Numbered from the stretch's first letter, positions 25,542-39,259 are shown. The stretch: DNA of 64,000 bases from Sycobia sp. Sy_11 (GCA_018907035.1 JACCIC010000143.1:62001-126000); one strand, 5' to 3'. Translations and numbers: made by a program. Notes: generated from the letters alone by a model not told the origin.

Positions 25542-25587
<46 letters not shown>
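25439..25587. repeat. Compound microsatellite (AT)n-(GA)n-(GT)n-(AT)n
   Basis: About 52 bp AT, about 30 bp GA, a short GT run, then about 60 bp AT with one CT interruption. The symmetric AT-GA-AT layout gives two AT blocks able to pair with each other as a stem. Confidence 0.95.
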
Positions 25588-25589
<2 letters not shown>

Positions 25590-28500
25590 ATGTTAATGTT
25601 GCATATAACTGCAAAACAAATCTCTCAAATCAGTTAATGAAACAATTAATAAAATAAATGGTAAAACTGGGAAATAATATCATTTTTATATTTTTTAAGC
25701 CGTGTCGCCAACAAATACTCTGCTGTTAATCGAATGTGTCTGAATTTCCATAATAATTACTTCTATAAGTTTCCGTAAATAATAATCATTAAAAATTTCC
25801 TTTGAATTAATTTATAATATACTTAGCTAGTAAAGATGAAAAATATAACAGTTTAATGAAACTACATCATGTTAGACGATTAATATTTCTATAAAAAGAT
25901 AGAAATATCAAAGTTTAAAACTACGGTGTAAGTATGCAAACTTTTAAATGAGTAACGTCTTAAAATTAATTCGTTGCTCAATTAAACCTCAATTAAACCT
26001 TCGCCGATTTTCGAAAACTTTCGACAACTCCCCAAATATAAATCCAATTCCCAGTTGTACTTATTATTTGAATATTTTCCACTGAATTTATAAGGTGCGT
26101 CTTCCCTCTATACTTAGGAGATTTTACCGAAAAGTCACTCCTTCACTGGTTGCTAAAACTTCGAAATTCCTTAAAATTTGGCTCATTTATTCTTCCCTTC
26201 GGGCTCCTCATAGTTTCAAAGGTGCATACAAACCAAAAGAGAACACGCATCGGGCCTTAAGTGGACATCGTAAGTTAGGAAGACTGTCTGCTTAAAGGCC
26301 TCGTACTTGCCTCACGAATGAAAACGCGATTATTTACGGAGCTCGTTTCCTTCCAGAGGTAAGTTATTTTTCACGGCTACGAGTGCTTTCTCTCCGCCCT
26401 TCTCTCTCAGTTTCCCTTTCCCTCTCAATTATGATGCAGGGGTTGGATTTCCTTATCTTGCAAGTCCCCCTTTAAATCAGAAATTATGAAAAATCTATTT
26501 CCTCTATCTCAACTTTGGATTATTTTTATTAATGTTTGAATTATTAATAATAATTATTTAACGTTCAAATACTGCTAAATTTAAGAAAATTTAAAAAGAA
26601 AAAATATATTATATCTGGTATAAATAAGATAGTATAGAACATAACAGAACTATAAGAAAGGGATAATTATATGCACAATGAAGAGCTCTGAGCCACGCAA
26701 ATAATAACTACGCTATAGCTATAGGATTATCTGATAAGTGTTTGTATAACTCTGATGAGAACACCAGTACAATACCAGTACAAAATATCAACAATATTCT
26801 TTGCAGTTAAAATTGAATATATACTATCTTTACTTCTTGCTGTTTCCTGAAAATAGAAATTCTATATGAAATATGACCTTAGACAAGAAGTCGCCATGAC
26901 CTATTTCAATAACTTTGGAATAATATAGAAATTCAAAATTTTTCCTTCAGTTTCTGAAGCTGTATTCTCAAAAGTTCTATTAATTTCTAATATTAATAGT
27001 TATATAAAATTCGTTTTAACTTTAATAGTTATTATTGCGCTTATTACTATTTACACTAACTAGCAAGTATAATTACAAAATATTTTATTGAAAAACAAAG
27101 ATCCTCTTTTTTACAAAAGAGTTTGAATCTATTAATTCAATAGAAAGTCGATTTATTTTTATTATTTAATTACTGAAATTGATAGTTTCGCGCTCTAAAA
27201 ATGGTTTCGAAAACTGGTTGTTGTGCAATTTCAACTTTTATAAAAATACGGAAACTGCTATTGTTCTGAATCTCTATATGTATTTATGTTTAAATTATGT
27301 AGTTCAAAGAGAATAAGTTAATGAATTTCTTTTTCGACGCAATTATATCAACATGAAAAGCACTGTTTAAGACATTGATTAAATTACAGTAACATGGTCT
27401 ATATATCTTGATAAGATTAATAGATATTTTTCGTGCTTCATGTTTGTGGTTCATCCGTTTAGCCCTTTCAATCTTGTATAAAATTTAATTAAATGCTGGA
27501 ACCTAAAATTTTAACGACTTACTGATTTAATTTGAAAAAAAAAAAATAAATAATACACGTTAATAAGATTGATCTTTACAAAAACTGTTGAAAAGCTATC
27601 CGAACATTTTATTGAATATTTATACTTAAAAATATAATAAATATATTTATATTTTTTGTAATGACATTATCTGATTCCATATGTTAATTATCCCATATAA
27701 TTTTATAATAAAATCTCATTAGTTAGTTAGTTAAATTTTACCAGTATCATTTCTGGCAATATTAAATGTCAATTAATTCTAAGCTTCCAATTTTAGTAAA
27801 ATTGGGCTGAGGTTTTATCTCTATTTATGAACTCTTGTTAGCACAGACCAATAAATTTGTTTAGTTTTGCGGCCTATCCTTCTGATTAACAGCGTATTTC
27901 GAATTACATCGAAAACAACCGCAAGAACATGAAATTTAGTCGATATAGAAATTATTTGTTGTAAATATGAAAATGAAATCTTTGATAAAATATTATAAAG
28001 CTACAAATGGTTTAATGACTACATGTTACTGATTTAAATATCACGAGTCATTAGTGAATTTCTTGGTCTAGTCTAACATCTTTTATTAATTTATTTTTAT
28101 TTTTTGAAACTCGTTAGTATCTTATAAGTTTATACGTTAAAATGATACAAAAATATAACAGTTACACTGTACAATATAAATATTCAACTTACTTATATAT
28201 ATGAAATATGAGATTATAAAATTAGAATATTAATTATTGAATTGCCTGAAGCCAATAATGCTATCGGATGTTAGCTTTGAAAGCGTGTACCTTTGGTGTC
28301 TGGCAATTGCGATCGTCAACTAGTTGAATTATTTGATTGATCTCTTCAAATATATTGAATCTACTATGATGAAATCTAGAACTTTCTTTATGAGTAAAAT
28401 GAGCGTAGAGTATATCAATTTTTTTTTCATTTTATACATGTATTTTACTGTTGCTTACAAATTATCTAATTTTAACAATCTTATATTACTGTGAAAATTT

Positions 28501-30600
28501 TTTAATCCCATATACTTATGTATCATTCAATAAATATTTTGTTTGTTTAACAGAGTCGTTATTTATTAATATACAGATAATAATTTCACGTAGAAATGAA
28601 TGAAAGAGTGTAACAATTATTTTGCCTCGAGTTTTAATTCTTTTCTAATCTGTCGTTTCCTAAATACAAAGACAAGGGCCAAAGAGACTTATCAAAACCA
28701 GTTCAATGATTTATCAATGCCTCGGTGATGCTGCTCTCTGCGGAATATCGAATGTTCGTCACCTTTTGATAGTTGATGGACTAGGAAATTAGAGTCCTCG
28801 GCGTTAGAGGATCAAAGCGTATCGATTTTTTCCTTTTTAGGCATCAAATCAATGACAAAGGTTATTTGAGAATCGTCACCAACTAAATTATTCAAATTTC
28901 TGGAACTCTGATTACAATCATGTAATTACGCATAAAAGTAGATTTATTTCTTGTCTTTTACTTACATATTTAACTCTTTTTAGATCTGAAGAATTAGCCG
29001 TTCTTATTTTGCTCTTACTCATTATAATGTAGTAATTTAGTTTTACGTATACTTTTATTTTAAAATTTAAAATTCAATAATACAAATAGTTTTTCCTTCT
29101 GGTTAATTTTAAATTATTCGATGCTTAACTGTTGATAATATAAAACGATACGATTTACATCAGTAAACCCTAAGAGAAGTTAATCGGTATGCTTTTTACC
29201 AAGTGCTACTTTTTATATTCGTAATCAATCATGGCTAAATCGTACGTCTCGCTGAAGAATTTTGAAGGTTGATCGAGTGGCTTTGAAAACATCGCCGTTG
29301 ATCTTCGACTCGTAAAAATTACATTCTACTTAAAATCCCAGCAAAACTCAAAAAACTTAGATCTGCGTCGTGAACATGACAAGTGGATTACATCATTTCT
29401 ATTCGAAATTTACGATTAATAAATAATTTTTTTTTTAATTGTTTACAGTATTATTTTATATGTATATCAGCAATAAATTTTTTTGCTTATTCTTTGAAAT
29501 GAAGAGTTGTTGCTTTCATTTTGAATTACTAATTTGCTTATACAGAGATTTTATTTTATATTTTAATTTGTAATCTAATTTATAACTGTTACTGAACATT
29601 CTGTGTCAATCTTACATTTGAATGAATGCGTTTCTACTTTTGTAGTTTTTTCTGATCAATATTGCTTTAAGTTATCATCTAACTTCATAAACATTAAACA
29701 TCGCCTTTATTTTATAAAATTAGGCTATTAGATCATTTTTTGTTTTAACTCAACTTATACCTTTAGATTGCAGTAGTAAGCAAAACTATTTGTGACGATG
29801 GTAACGCCCTTTCAAACTACATTTTTTTATCATTTAGATAATTTGAATTGGAATAATAATTCTGCATCAACTTTTGCTTTAATAAAATGCACCATAATTA
29901 GAAAGGAAGCGCCAAATCAGAGAAAAAATTGAATGGAAATGAGGAAATTATCGTAAATTTGATTCTGACAATTATAATAAGAATATAGTTTCTTTGGCAT
30001 TCGATGCGTTAATTGTAGACTTTCAAGTTTTTAACTTATTATCATTTAATTATTGTAAAAATATTATACGAATCTTAGCTATAATAGTTATGTTGGAAAA
30101 TTTCTTAAAAAAAGTATAATTTTAATTTATGTAAGTATTTATTAAAAATTTTGTGATAAAGAGCTTTAGAGTCTTTTTATTTTGTTTTTTTTTGTTTTTC
30201 CCCATAATATCAGAATTTAACCATTAAATTTACTTAACATCTTTGTTGTCAGGCAATCTAAAATTAACTTTATTAAAATTGATAAAAAAAATTAGTATTA
30301 TCTTAAATTGGCGAAAAAAGTAAAAGTATCGTCGATTTTTTACGACTACAAAATTCTTTGGGTTATTTTTTAATAACTTTAATCGAAATAAAACTAAACA
30401 TTAGCTGAACTCCGACAAAAAAAAAGTAATTTAAAAATTTATAGCGTCAATTAAATCTAAAACGTTTGAAATATTACATGAAATCCGTTCTGACAGTATT
30501 AGTTATTGATTTCTAATATATTTGGTTATCGACGTTGAAAATTTAATTTTCTTCGAAACGAAGAGTCATGAATTTTATTGAAAAAAAGTTTGACCGACAC
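25588..30600. other. Long AT-rich desert (5 kb)
   Basis: The longest stretch without any island or microsatellite. A mild GC rise at 26,090-26,450 ends in a pyrimidine-rich run. Patches of near-balanced composition at 28,255-28,325, 28,640-28,830 and 29,220-29,390 have short open frames on one or both strands but no ATG-plus-splice arrangement I can defend. It could be intron. Confidence 0.55.
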
Positions 30601-31030
30601 ATGTGCATTGAAATCCGGGCGCGGAAAAAATAATTAAACTACATCCCTCTCCCTTTCCTCCTCTGTGTTTGCGGTATTTTAATCGAGATATATCCAGAGG
30701 GCATTAAATTAGAAGATTAAGTAGCCTGCACGAACAAGGCCGTGAGCAGTTTCGCGTATACATAAAACGGGGACGGTGCGCGACGGAAGGCTTTTATAGC
30801 CACGAAGTGCGACGATATTTCGCTATATAGTTATGAGACTCCGTGAATGCTCGTCCGCAGGCGCTCCCTTGGCTCGTCTCTCGAACTATATAATGTATTA
30901 TAACGCGGACAGTTCCGCTCCGTCGCGGGCGCGCAACGATTCAAGGTCGAATTCCAAGATTTCGAAAGAATGCCCGAGCATTCTTATACACTAATTATAA
31001 CGGGAGCGACTTGCACTCTAGCGAGGATAC
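30601..31030. other. CpG-rich island
   Basis: About 430 bp, beginning with a pyrimidine-rich stretch and peaking around 30,760-30,950. It contains GGGCATTAAATTAGAAG, an AT core in GC context like those of other islands here. A + frame (30970-31206) leaves the island and becomes background-like; not considered coding. Confidence 0.5.
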
Positions 31031-31890
31031 TACATCGATTTTTCTGTCAATTTATTTTCTTTTTATTTTCGTTTCACTTTCTATATCTTTTCACATTAAA
31101 ATATGCTATTCTTGAATTTTTAAAGGAGAGCTTCTATAGTAATAGACAATCTGGACAAGCCTGCTTTCTGTATAATCCTAAATCCGAAAATCACATCTAT
31201 TATTAAAGCGTACTAAATTGAGAATATTATTCAATACATTTCTCTTGCAAAGTTTCCAATTCTATTTTCCCTGCTCTATAGTATGTATATAAGTTTAATA
31301 CATGAGGTAGAAATTTTATCATTTAGAATATAGTAACTATTAAAATAGGAAAATTGATCGAATCATGAAAAGTCGTCAATAATGCATTGTGTATGATATA
31401 TAAAGAAATACAGAAATATCTTAAAAATAAGGAAATTTACAAAATCAACTAAGAAGAATATGCAGTTCAATTATACATAATGATTGATGACATATTTAGG
31501 AATTTATATGAAAATCGTGACATTAATTTAGTATCTGAGAAAAAAAATAAGTTTAATGAAAAATGAGATACAAACATTACAAATATAGTATGTCTTACTG
31601 TATTATAAAGATCTTCTTATCAATGAATAATTAAATTTTAGTCAAAAAATACAACATCTGTATTTATAATTTATGTATACGTTATTATTTGATTTATTGT
31701 TTTAATGAAATTTTTAAATATTTCGCATGGAAAGTATTTATGAACACTAGCCGTAACTGAAAGTAGTAAAAAAATAGCCGGAACTGTATTCAAAGCGTAA
31801 TTTAAAAAGCAAACACTCCCTATCTTTTGCCCATTTTACACCTTGACAGATAGCCACGTAAATATTAATAATTTATCAAACATTATCGCT
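31031..31890. other. AT-rich non-coding stretch
   Basis: Nothing recognisable. Confidence 0.65.
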
Positions 31891-32640
31891 CCTGGTTATA
31901 TTCGCTCAATTGCTTTTCATACGTAGCTCGATTTACCCCGCTGCCCGACCGAATTGCAATGCAACGCGCTCTCTATTGTCCGGCGACGCTCGGCATTCAA
32001 ATAAGGCGCTCGCCGAGGGTATCGTTAAACAACACGCGCAGCTGATGAGCGCGCGTGCCATTCGGCTCTCTGCATACATATTTGAACGTTCCTGTTCCCA
32101 AGTACTGATTAAATTCGGTCCGGCTACGAGCTTTTAAACCAACGCGTTTACAATGAATTGAGTAGTACTGACTAGTTGGTGTGAAGCGCATGTCGAATTG
32201 CGTGAAATAGCTTCTTTTCTGTTCATCTGGGCGGCTTTGCGAATGAATTATGCGCGGTATCAGCGCAGTAATGAGGTCAGCGATAAACTCAAGATTTCAA
32301 GTGCAATTGCATGCTTGTCTCTGTCCTCTGTCCTCTGTATCGATATAACTAAATTTAACCGATTTGCGGACAATTCTATATGTCGAATTAAGCTTCTACA
32401 AAAGCTCGCACCGCTTTACACCCACTAAACTCGGTGCCCTTCAGTCCAGCGGAAATCGAAACCGTTATGAAAACGTACTACAAACTGTTCGTCGGCCTAC
32501 ATAACAGCAAGAGTGAAAACGATCGTGGCGCAACGAACTCTCGCCTCTTTCACCAGAGAACGGCGAAATAATTAGGGCCACGGAAGCGAAGCTCGTGAGT
32601 CTGTCTAGAGAAGTCGTTAGCACCCCCCCTAAAACGTTAT
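31891..32640. other. CpG-rich island pair
   Basis: Balanced to GC-rich sequence with several open frames of 63-76 codons on both strands (for example 31910-32137 plus and 31997-32191 minus), none with family resemblance. It merges into the CT-rich block to the right. Confidence 0.45.
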
Positions 32641-32735
32641 GTGTGTGTGAGTGTATATATATACTTACATATATAGGCGGATGACTTTGTTCGGGCTCAC
32701 CGAGTGTTAGCCACCTTTTACGCTCTTTCACCAAT

Positions 32736-33521
<786 letters not shown>

Positions 33522-33536
33522 ATTGTAACTCTATTT
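33522..33536. repeat. Target-site duplication of the SINE, left copy
   Basis: ATTGTAACTCTATTT here is repeated as ATTGCAACTCTATTT at 33737-33751, 14 of 15 identical, exactly flanking the SINE. Confidence 0.85.
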
Positions 33537-33736
33537 TTTTATGTTATTTAACGTCGCTCTATTTATGCTTCCAAATATCTGTGCTAATCAGCGACGGAGG
33601 TCTACGATGTGTTTGTAAACAAAGCACATGTAAATTATTACAGCGGTGCCTGTGTCAATCGGCCGAGACCGGGATTCGAACTCGGATCACCAAGTTACTA
33701 GTCCTTCGCTCTAGCGATCGAGCCATCGTAGGCCTC
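33537..33736 (-). mobile_element. tRNA-derived SINE (about 200 bp)
   Basis: On the minus strand the element starts at about 33736 with a tRNA-like head of about 75 bp. An A-box-like TGGCTCGATCG is followed by a GCTC/GAGC D-stem pair and an anticodon-loop-like CTAGTAA (AGT, Thr-like). The B box is AGTTCGAATCC, inside a T arm with 4 of 5 pairs. The acceptor stem is only 5 of 7 paired and the anticodon stem is poor, so this is not a working tRNA gene. A tRNA-unrelated body of about 120 bp follows and ends in an A-rich tail (T run on +, 33534-33540). It is flanked by a 15-bp target-site duplication. Head, body, tail and duplication are the hallmarks of a SINE mobilised by a LINE. It would be transcribed by RNA polymerase III from the internal boxes. 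Confidence 0.88.
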
Positions 33737-33751
33737 ATTGCAACTCTATTT
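33737..33751. repeat. Target-site duplication of the SINE, right copy
   Basis: ATTGCAACTCTATTT, one mismatch to the left copy at 33522-33536. Confidence 0.85.
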
Positions 33752-33888
33752 CCCTCCCAGTTAGGCCACTATCGAACTGTCCTCAACTCTGCTGCAAGAC
33801 TCCGGAAGACCAGCAAGATAGACTCTTAACATATGTCTTTACCCAAGCGCCCGACTTTGCACATCGGGATTTAAATCTCGTTCCCTCA

Positions 33889-33951
33889 CGAATTCTCCTG
33901 CTATTTCCCGCTAAATGCTAGAAATAGCTTACTATAAGAGAGGAGAATTCG
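33889..33951. repeat. Nested inverted repeat (11 bp + 8 bp perfect arms)
   Basis: The outer arms CGAATTCTCCT (33889-33899) and AGGAGAATTCG (33941-33951) are perfect complements. Directly inside the left arm, GCTATTTC (33900-33907) pairs perfectly with GAAATAGC (33921-33928). A 13-nt loop closes the inner stem and a 12-nt bulge lies on the right side only. A transcript of either strand could fold into a 19-bp bulged hairpin. Confidence 0.8.
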
Positions 33952-35910
33952 AGATATACAAATAATATATCCTCGCGTCTATAATATTAGGATAGGGCGT
34001 TGTAAACGCGTTGTAAAGATCTCCAATTGGTAACCGATTCTATCGAAACGATAGCTCATAGTGAAAGAGTGTACGCCCATACTAACGGTAGTGAATATGA
34101 AGTAAGCGCTGCTGCTCACGGTAAACCCAAGTTCGATCCTTTTATAATATTACATAACATGCTCGCAAACTCAACTCAATCCCTATAACTCATAATTTTT
34201 GGCGAAGAAATGCAAAAAGTAGTAAGTTGCCGTCTCCCATTTCTATATGGTCGACCGGCCCACATTAGTTCTTTGTCTAAAAATTAAACGAACAATACTC
34301 CGTGTGCAAGCCGTTTCTGACAATTAACGCATTTTGGATTACCTTACATATAGAATAAATGCGTTCTCGTTTCGAACCTAGAAAGACGTAAAATAACTCT
34401 CGAAAGGCTTCGCGTTGTCTATGTCGGATAAATAAGCCTGGTCTTTGCTTACTCTGACGTGGACGAGCCGAGGGATTCTTCGAAGGAGCTGCGTTCCGTG
34501 AAGATTGAGAATACCTTATTCAACGATTACATAGAAAAATTATAGATTCTACAGTACTTTCTGTATAATATCGATATAGCAAAAAAGGGGCTGTTGAAAA
34601 ACTGTTGACAAACAAAATGCTTTGACATATTGAGATAATGATAAATTGAAGTTTGAATTGAGAAGAAATCAATCTAATATAGACTTGACTGTGGTTGAAA
34701 TTAGAACGACAGAACGCGAATTTTGAATCAGCCACAAGACAATCAAGAGAATGTCCACAAACCTTAGAATTTTCCGTGATTGGTCCAAAGGACGCCAGAC
34801 ATAGGCACAATTATCACATTGCTCAGTTACAAAATTTCGCATTCTGCAACTCCTAAGGCTCGCACGTACCTTAAGATTTTACGAGTATCATACTACTTTT
34901 CGACCTATTTCTGTATCTGTGCATGTAGAAAGCGTACTTATAGTACGAGTGTCATTATTTATTCCTGTAGCTGCGTGATGATATAGTGCGTGTCATTCGT
35001 GTGTATATATATATATATATGTATATATTGATATAAAGAAGCAAACATCAAGAATTTAACAACCCTAATATTCTGTCTTTGTCCTATTGTTCACACTATA
35101 GTCTTGAAGCTACAGTTCTCTACGCTTCGAAGTTCTCTACACAAAAATTTCTTGAATATATGATGATATTTTTCATATTTGCAAAGTTAAAATTATGTAT
35201 ACACTAATAAAACTCGAGTCTATGACGCTTCTCTTTGACTTGTTCAGCTCCCGCCTTCTTGCAAAATCTAGGCTTATTATAATATATAACCTTACTGTAA
35301 GCAGTAGCAAAATATATCAAACATTTTGAAAAAGCTTATAAAGGAATCTTTATAATTAAACGAATCTTATAATAGCAATAATGAAAATCAATATGAATGA
35401 AATTTGACGATTAATAAAATACAAATTTAAAATTGTTTGTTTTTGAAAAATGTCTTTTTCTTTAATTATTGAAGCATAGTATATAATTTATATACAATTT
35501 TTTTTATTACAAAAAATTTTGAAATTATGTTTGAAATTAAATTACTTTTATAAGACTTTTAATTTTATTGTCTTTTTTTAATTTTATTTAATAATATTTT
35601 ATTAATAAATTAATTATATTATAAGATTATAAATTATGAGTATTATTTCTAAAGTTAAAATTGTTAAAATAAAACTGCCAATATTTTTTGTAATAATATA
35701 TCGATTTCATTTATTTTTCAAATGATCAATAGTAACGAATTCTATACAGTCTCCAATCAATATAAATTTAGATGTTGTCTCTACTATCACTGTTGTTGCT
35801 GTTGATATCAATAATTCAAAGAATTTATCGAGATTCTTTTTTTTAAGATTTTTGTATTAATTATGACTTACAGACTAATATTTTGAGTATTTAAAATGAC
35901 ATGGGCGTAG
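33952..35910. other. AT-rich stretch with a GC-richer left part
   Basis: 33,952-34,520 is of balanced composition without a recognisable frame; a B-box-like AAGTTCGATCC followed by TTTT occurs at about 34,129-34,143, but no convincing tRNA fold precedes it. A short (TA)n lies at about 35,003-35,030. Two overlapping frames of 96 (minus) and 68 (plus) codons near 34.5-35.0 kb are unrecognised. Confidence 0.5.
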
Positions 35911-35927
35911 TGACACGTGCGCGCGTG

Positions 35928-36021
<94 letters not shown>

Positions 36022-36038
36022 GAGACAGAGATACACAC
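35911..36038. repeat. Compound microsatellite: CG/CA alternating tract then (GA)n
   Basis: GACACGTGCGCGCGTGCACAC passes into (CA)n and then about 70 bp of (GA)n, ending in imperfect GAGACA units. The first 35 bp alternate purine and pyrimidine with a CG core. Confidence 0.95.
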
Positions 36039-36600
36039 ATAAACAATAATGGTGATTGTCTACAACTATTAGTTCTTATACAATACTTTTAGTGGAACTC
36101 AAACACATTTATCAAAACAAATAACATTTTTACAATAAAAAATTTATTTAAAATATTATCAAATTAATGCATGTCTGATAAAAACTATAGAAGTTTCAAT
36201 TTATTCATCAGTTATAGAAATACTTTCTCGGTCAGTGATAGTTTGTGGGCGACGAAAAAAATTTTCATTGTTATATTTTCCTCTAGAACTTCCTTTTTAT
36301 ATTTTTTATATTTCCGTACGAATAATTCACAAAAAATTAGAGCTAAAACTTCAAACGACAGACAGCTCTACTTTATGTTTATAAAATTTTCATCAGTTGA
36401 TCTGAGACTTTCATTAGTGTATTGCTCTTGCAATCTTGGAAAACATATTTTAAAAACGGAGAACATACTCATTTGAAAAAAAAATCATTATTAAAATTAT
36501 ATCTCCATTATAAAAATTAACAAATTATTCGATCAATCGAGATAATTCCATCGATCATTTAGAAAGCAAAATCTAATTACTGTTTCAATTAAAACTGTAA
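36039..36600. other. AT-rich non-coding stretch
   Basis: A 101-codon + frame (36171-36476) is open but has background composition and no recognisable motif; I consider it chance. Confidence 0.5.
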
Positions 36601-36756
36601 CTCTTAGAATTCTTCGTCAGCCCTGTTAAGCAGCCTGCACATCCACTTACCCTCCCTTCTCGTAAAGACAATAAGCTTGTAATCCTTGGTCTTTCCCCAA
36701 GCCTCCGATTTCATTTGGTCGAGGCGTCCAGTGTAGTTCATCAATTTAGCTAGTAC

Positions 36757-36758
<2 letters not shown>

Positions 36759-36803
<45 letters not shown>
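36759..36803. repeat. (TA)n microsatellite
   Basis: About 22 TA dinucleotides, just left of a CpG-rich island. Confidence 0.95.
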
Positions 36804-36806
<3 letters not shown>

Positions 36807-37320
36807 ATTTTCGCTGCATCAGGAAAAAAAGCCGTAGAGCCATTGTCACGACCGACGCAGTACATGGTACAATAAGCTTGCGCGGCTCTAGGCTCGAACA
36901 ATGGGGCCATTGTTGCCCCTCGAGCTTTGTCACGACTCATATACTCCGCAGGCGCGCGAGAGCCACTTGTAGCTCTTTCTTGACCGGCTCCTGCCGCGTC
37001 ACCGAGCTTTCGTCTCCGCGAGCTTCGTGGGCCGAGAAGGCTCGCGTATATGCGCGTAAGAAAGAAATCGGGAAGCTCTTGACCCCCCCTCCCAGTCCCA
37101 AGTGCTCCGAGGATGAATTATTCAAGAAGACCGCATCTGCACCCTGTCCTCTTCCGCCAGGCGCACCTCTCGCCGACCTCTTCTCGCTTCTTTTATCTCG
37201 ACTGCTCGATAGACGGTGGGTGCCTCGCGGAGTAAGCAGTTCGCCGAGTGGAAATCACTCTGAATTAATTGATTAGTAATTGACTGCTTTCCATTCTGCA
37301 TCTGACAGTTCCCCGTAGCT
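36804..37320. other. CpG-rich island
   Basis: About 500 bp of high G+C. A 132-codon + frame (36878-37276) and opposite frames of 109, 62 and 60 codons are open at once, the pattern of a stop-poor GC-rich region and not of a gene. The right edge holds GAATTAATTGATTAGTAATTG (37,262-37,282), several TAAT homeodomain-type cores in a row. Regulatory DNA is possible. Confidence 0.5.
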
Positions 37321-37817
37321 CTTAATTAATTTGAAGTGGTTTCTTGAATGAATTCAATTGGTGTGCATTTTAGCACAAGATTTTACAAAACCATGCCTAG
37401 ATTAGTGATTATTTAATGATTTTTAGGAAGTTAAGAAAGTAAGATATTTAGAGGAAAGAAGCCAAGTATTTAAAAAGGCTTTACACCTTTTTTAAATAGC
37501 TTACATACCAAAACTAAATCGAGTTCGCTTTCCGCCAGAGGAAAGTGTGCCGCCTGAACGAGGAGCCTCAACATAGAAATCAAAGATCGGTGTCTGCGTA
37601 AATGTAATTAACCAATATTTCACGCAATCTAATCAAATATTAACGCAAAGCATTTGGAGTTACACAAAGTTTGGTATATGCAATTTAAAGTTTGTCCTTC
37701 TTTCACATTGAAAGACCCACATGCTTATATTTGGTTTAACTTGAAACAATAATTTAATTACAATATAATAATACACATAAGGTCGGCCACTGTGCAGCTA
37801 TCCACGTTCTGAAATAA

Positions 37818-37819
<2 letters not shown>

Positions 37820-37870
<51 letters not shown>
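37820..37870. repeat. (AT)n microsatellite
   Basis: About 25 AT dinucleotides without interruption. Confidence 0.95.
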
Positions 37871-37874
<4 letters not shown>

Positions 37875-39255
37875 TGGTAAGCATTGATATTCTTCCTGCT
37901 ATATATTTCTCCTAGTGTTCGTGAGCATATAGCCAAAAAGGGGAAAACATACCTCAACGTAATGAAATTCTCTAAAAGAAATAATAATTAATTGAGTGCG
38001 ATTTTCATTACGTTACGATCATAATACGATTAAAATAGAAAATTACGAAATTTAAAGAATTTTATATCCAATTAAAATGCACCATAAAATGTTTTTTATT
38101 TTTTTAGAATGTTTTTAAAAAATAGATAATTAAAGAAACATACGTATCCATCATACTCGAGATTAATTAATTAATACTTTATTCCAATTTGTTGAATTTC
38201 TAGAATGTCGTCTCTTTTCTGAATTTATATCAGAATTTTCATAGATTTTGACGTACATTCCCTTTCTAAATAATAAGTGAATAAAACAATAAAAAATAAG
38301 TGAAAATTCAAAAAATTGAGAAAATATTTCCATCCCTTGGGTGAGCATAGTGCCTGCAAGAAATTCTGCTTTCGCGGTACCTTTTTTCAGTTTTCAGTTG
38401 TTTTGTACTTACAAACATATGACTGGCGATTATTCATTTTGAATAGATGAATGATGGATGAATATTGAAATGAATGAAACATGTTTTCTCTTGCTTATAG
38501 AAAATACAAGAATATGTTTAATCACGACGTTATAATTATATTTGAACTACATATATGCTGTTTGCCATTCTTCAGCGTTGTCTTCCAACAGTGAAGTTTT
38601 CTGAATAAATGCACGGTCAAAGCACCGGTTTTATAGACAAGAATAATTTCCTTTTACCTTAAAAATCGAAGGAATTCTTGCAAATTTTCCACTAAAAGAG
38701 ATCGTTCCAGAATCTGAGTATTCCACTAGAGCTCTATCTTATATTCTGTTATAAATACAAAATTATAAAAGTAAATTTTAAGATTTTTAATTGATTAAGT
38801 ACATGCCTCTCTAAAAATTTTAGCTAATCTAAAGCTTTCATATAAAAAAATATTGTTTTTTTGGCGAAAAATACGCTTATTTCATTATAAAAACAGATCG
38901 GCCTACGATCCGTGTATTATATGGCCAAACGTCTAATTATGCCAAATGAAAAATGTATGCGTACGCCAGAACAAACAAGGGTGAAGATATTCGTCGGCAA
39001 TTCTGAAATGAGCGAACCGGAAATTTCATCGACCGGAAAAAGTGCTGGAAATCCCGCAAGCGCAGCTTGAAATTCCGAATGGACACGCGCGTGGCCCTGA
39101 TTCAACTTTTCACCGCTCCGTGAAGTGAGAGTTCCTGGGTTTTGCACTCAGGACGTCGCTTTTCTTACTGAAAACGTTCAACGGAGAACTGAATTATTCA
39201 TCGAGCGAATGAGAAACACTGACGCGTACGAGTTTCGTACGTTTTTCAGGCCATT

Positions 39256-39259
<4 letters not shown>

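Noticed and set aside
28261..28426. 52-codon minus frame without ATG, protein-like in appearance
   Set aside because: No start codon in frame, no convincing acceptor or donor, no family recognised; judged a chance frame in a less AT-rich patch.
33661..33735. Functional tRNA-Thr gene on the minus strand
   Set aside because: The anticodon loop and T arm look tRNA-like, but acceptor and anticodon stems are poorly paired. The segment continues into a SINE body with A-rich tail and target-site duplication.
34040..34145. Second tRNA-derived element with AAGTTCGATCC B-box-like word
   Set aside because: No A box at proper spacing with a plausible fold, and no tail or duplication.
36878..37276. 132-codon + frame with proline-rich stretch
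   Set aside because: Same reasoning as for other islands: several opposing frames are open, no splice or homology support.
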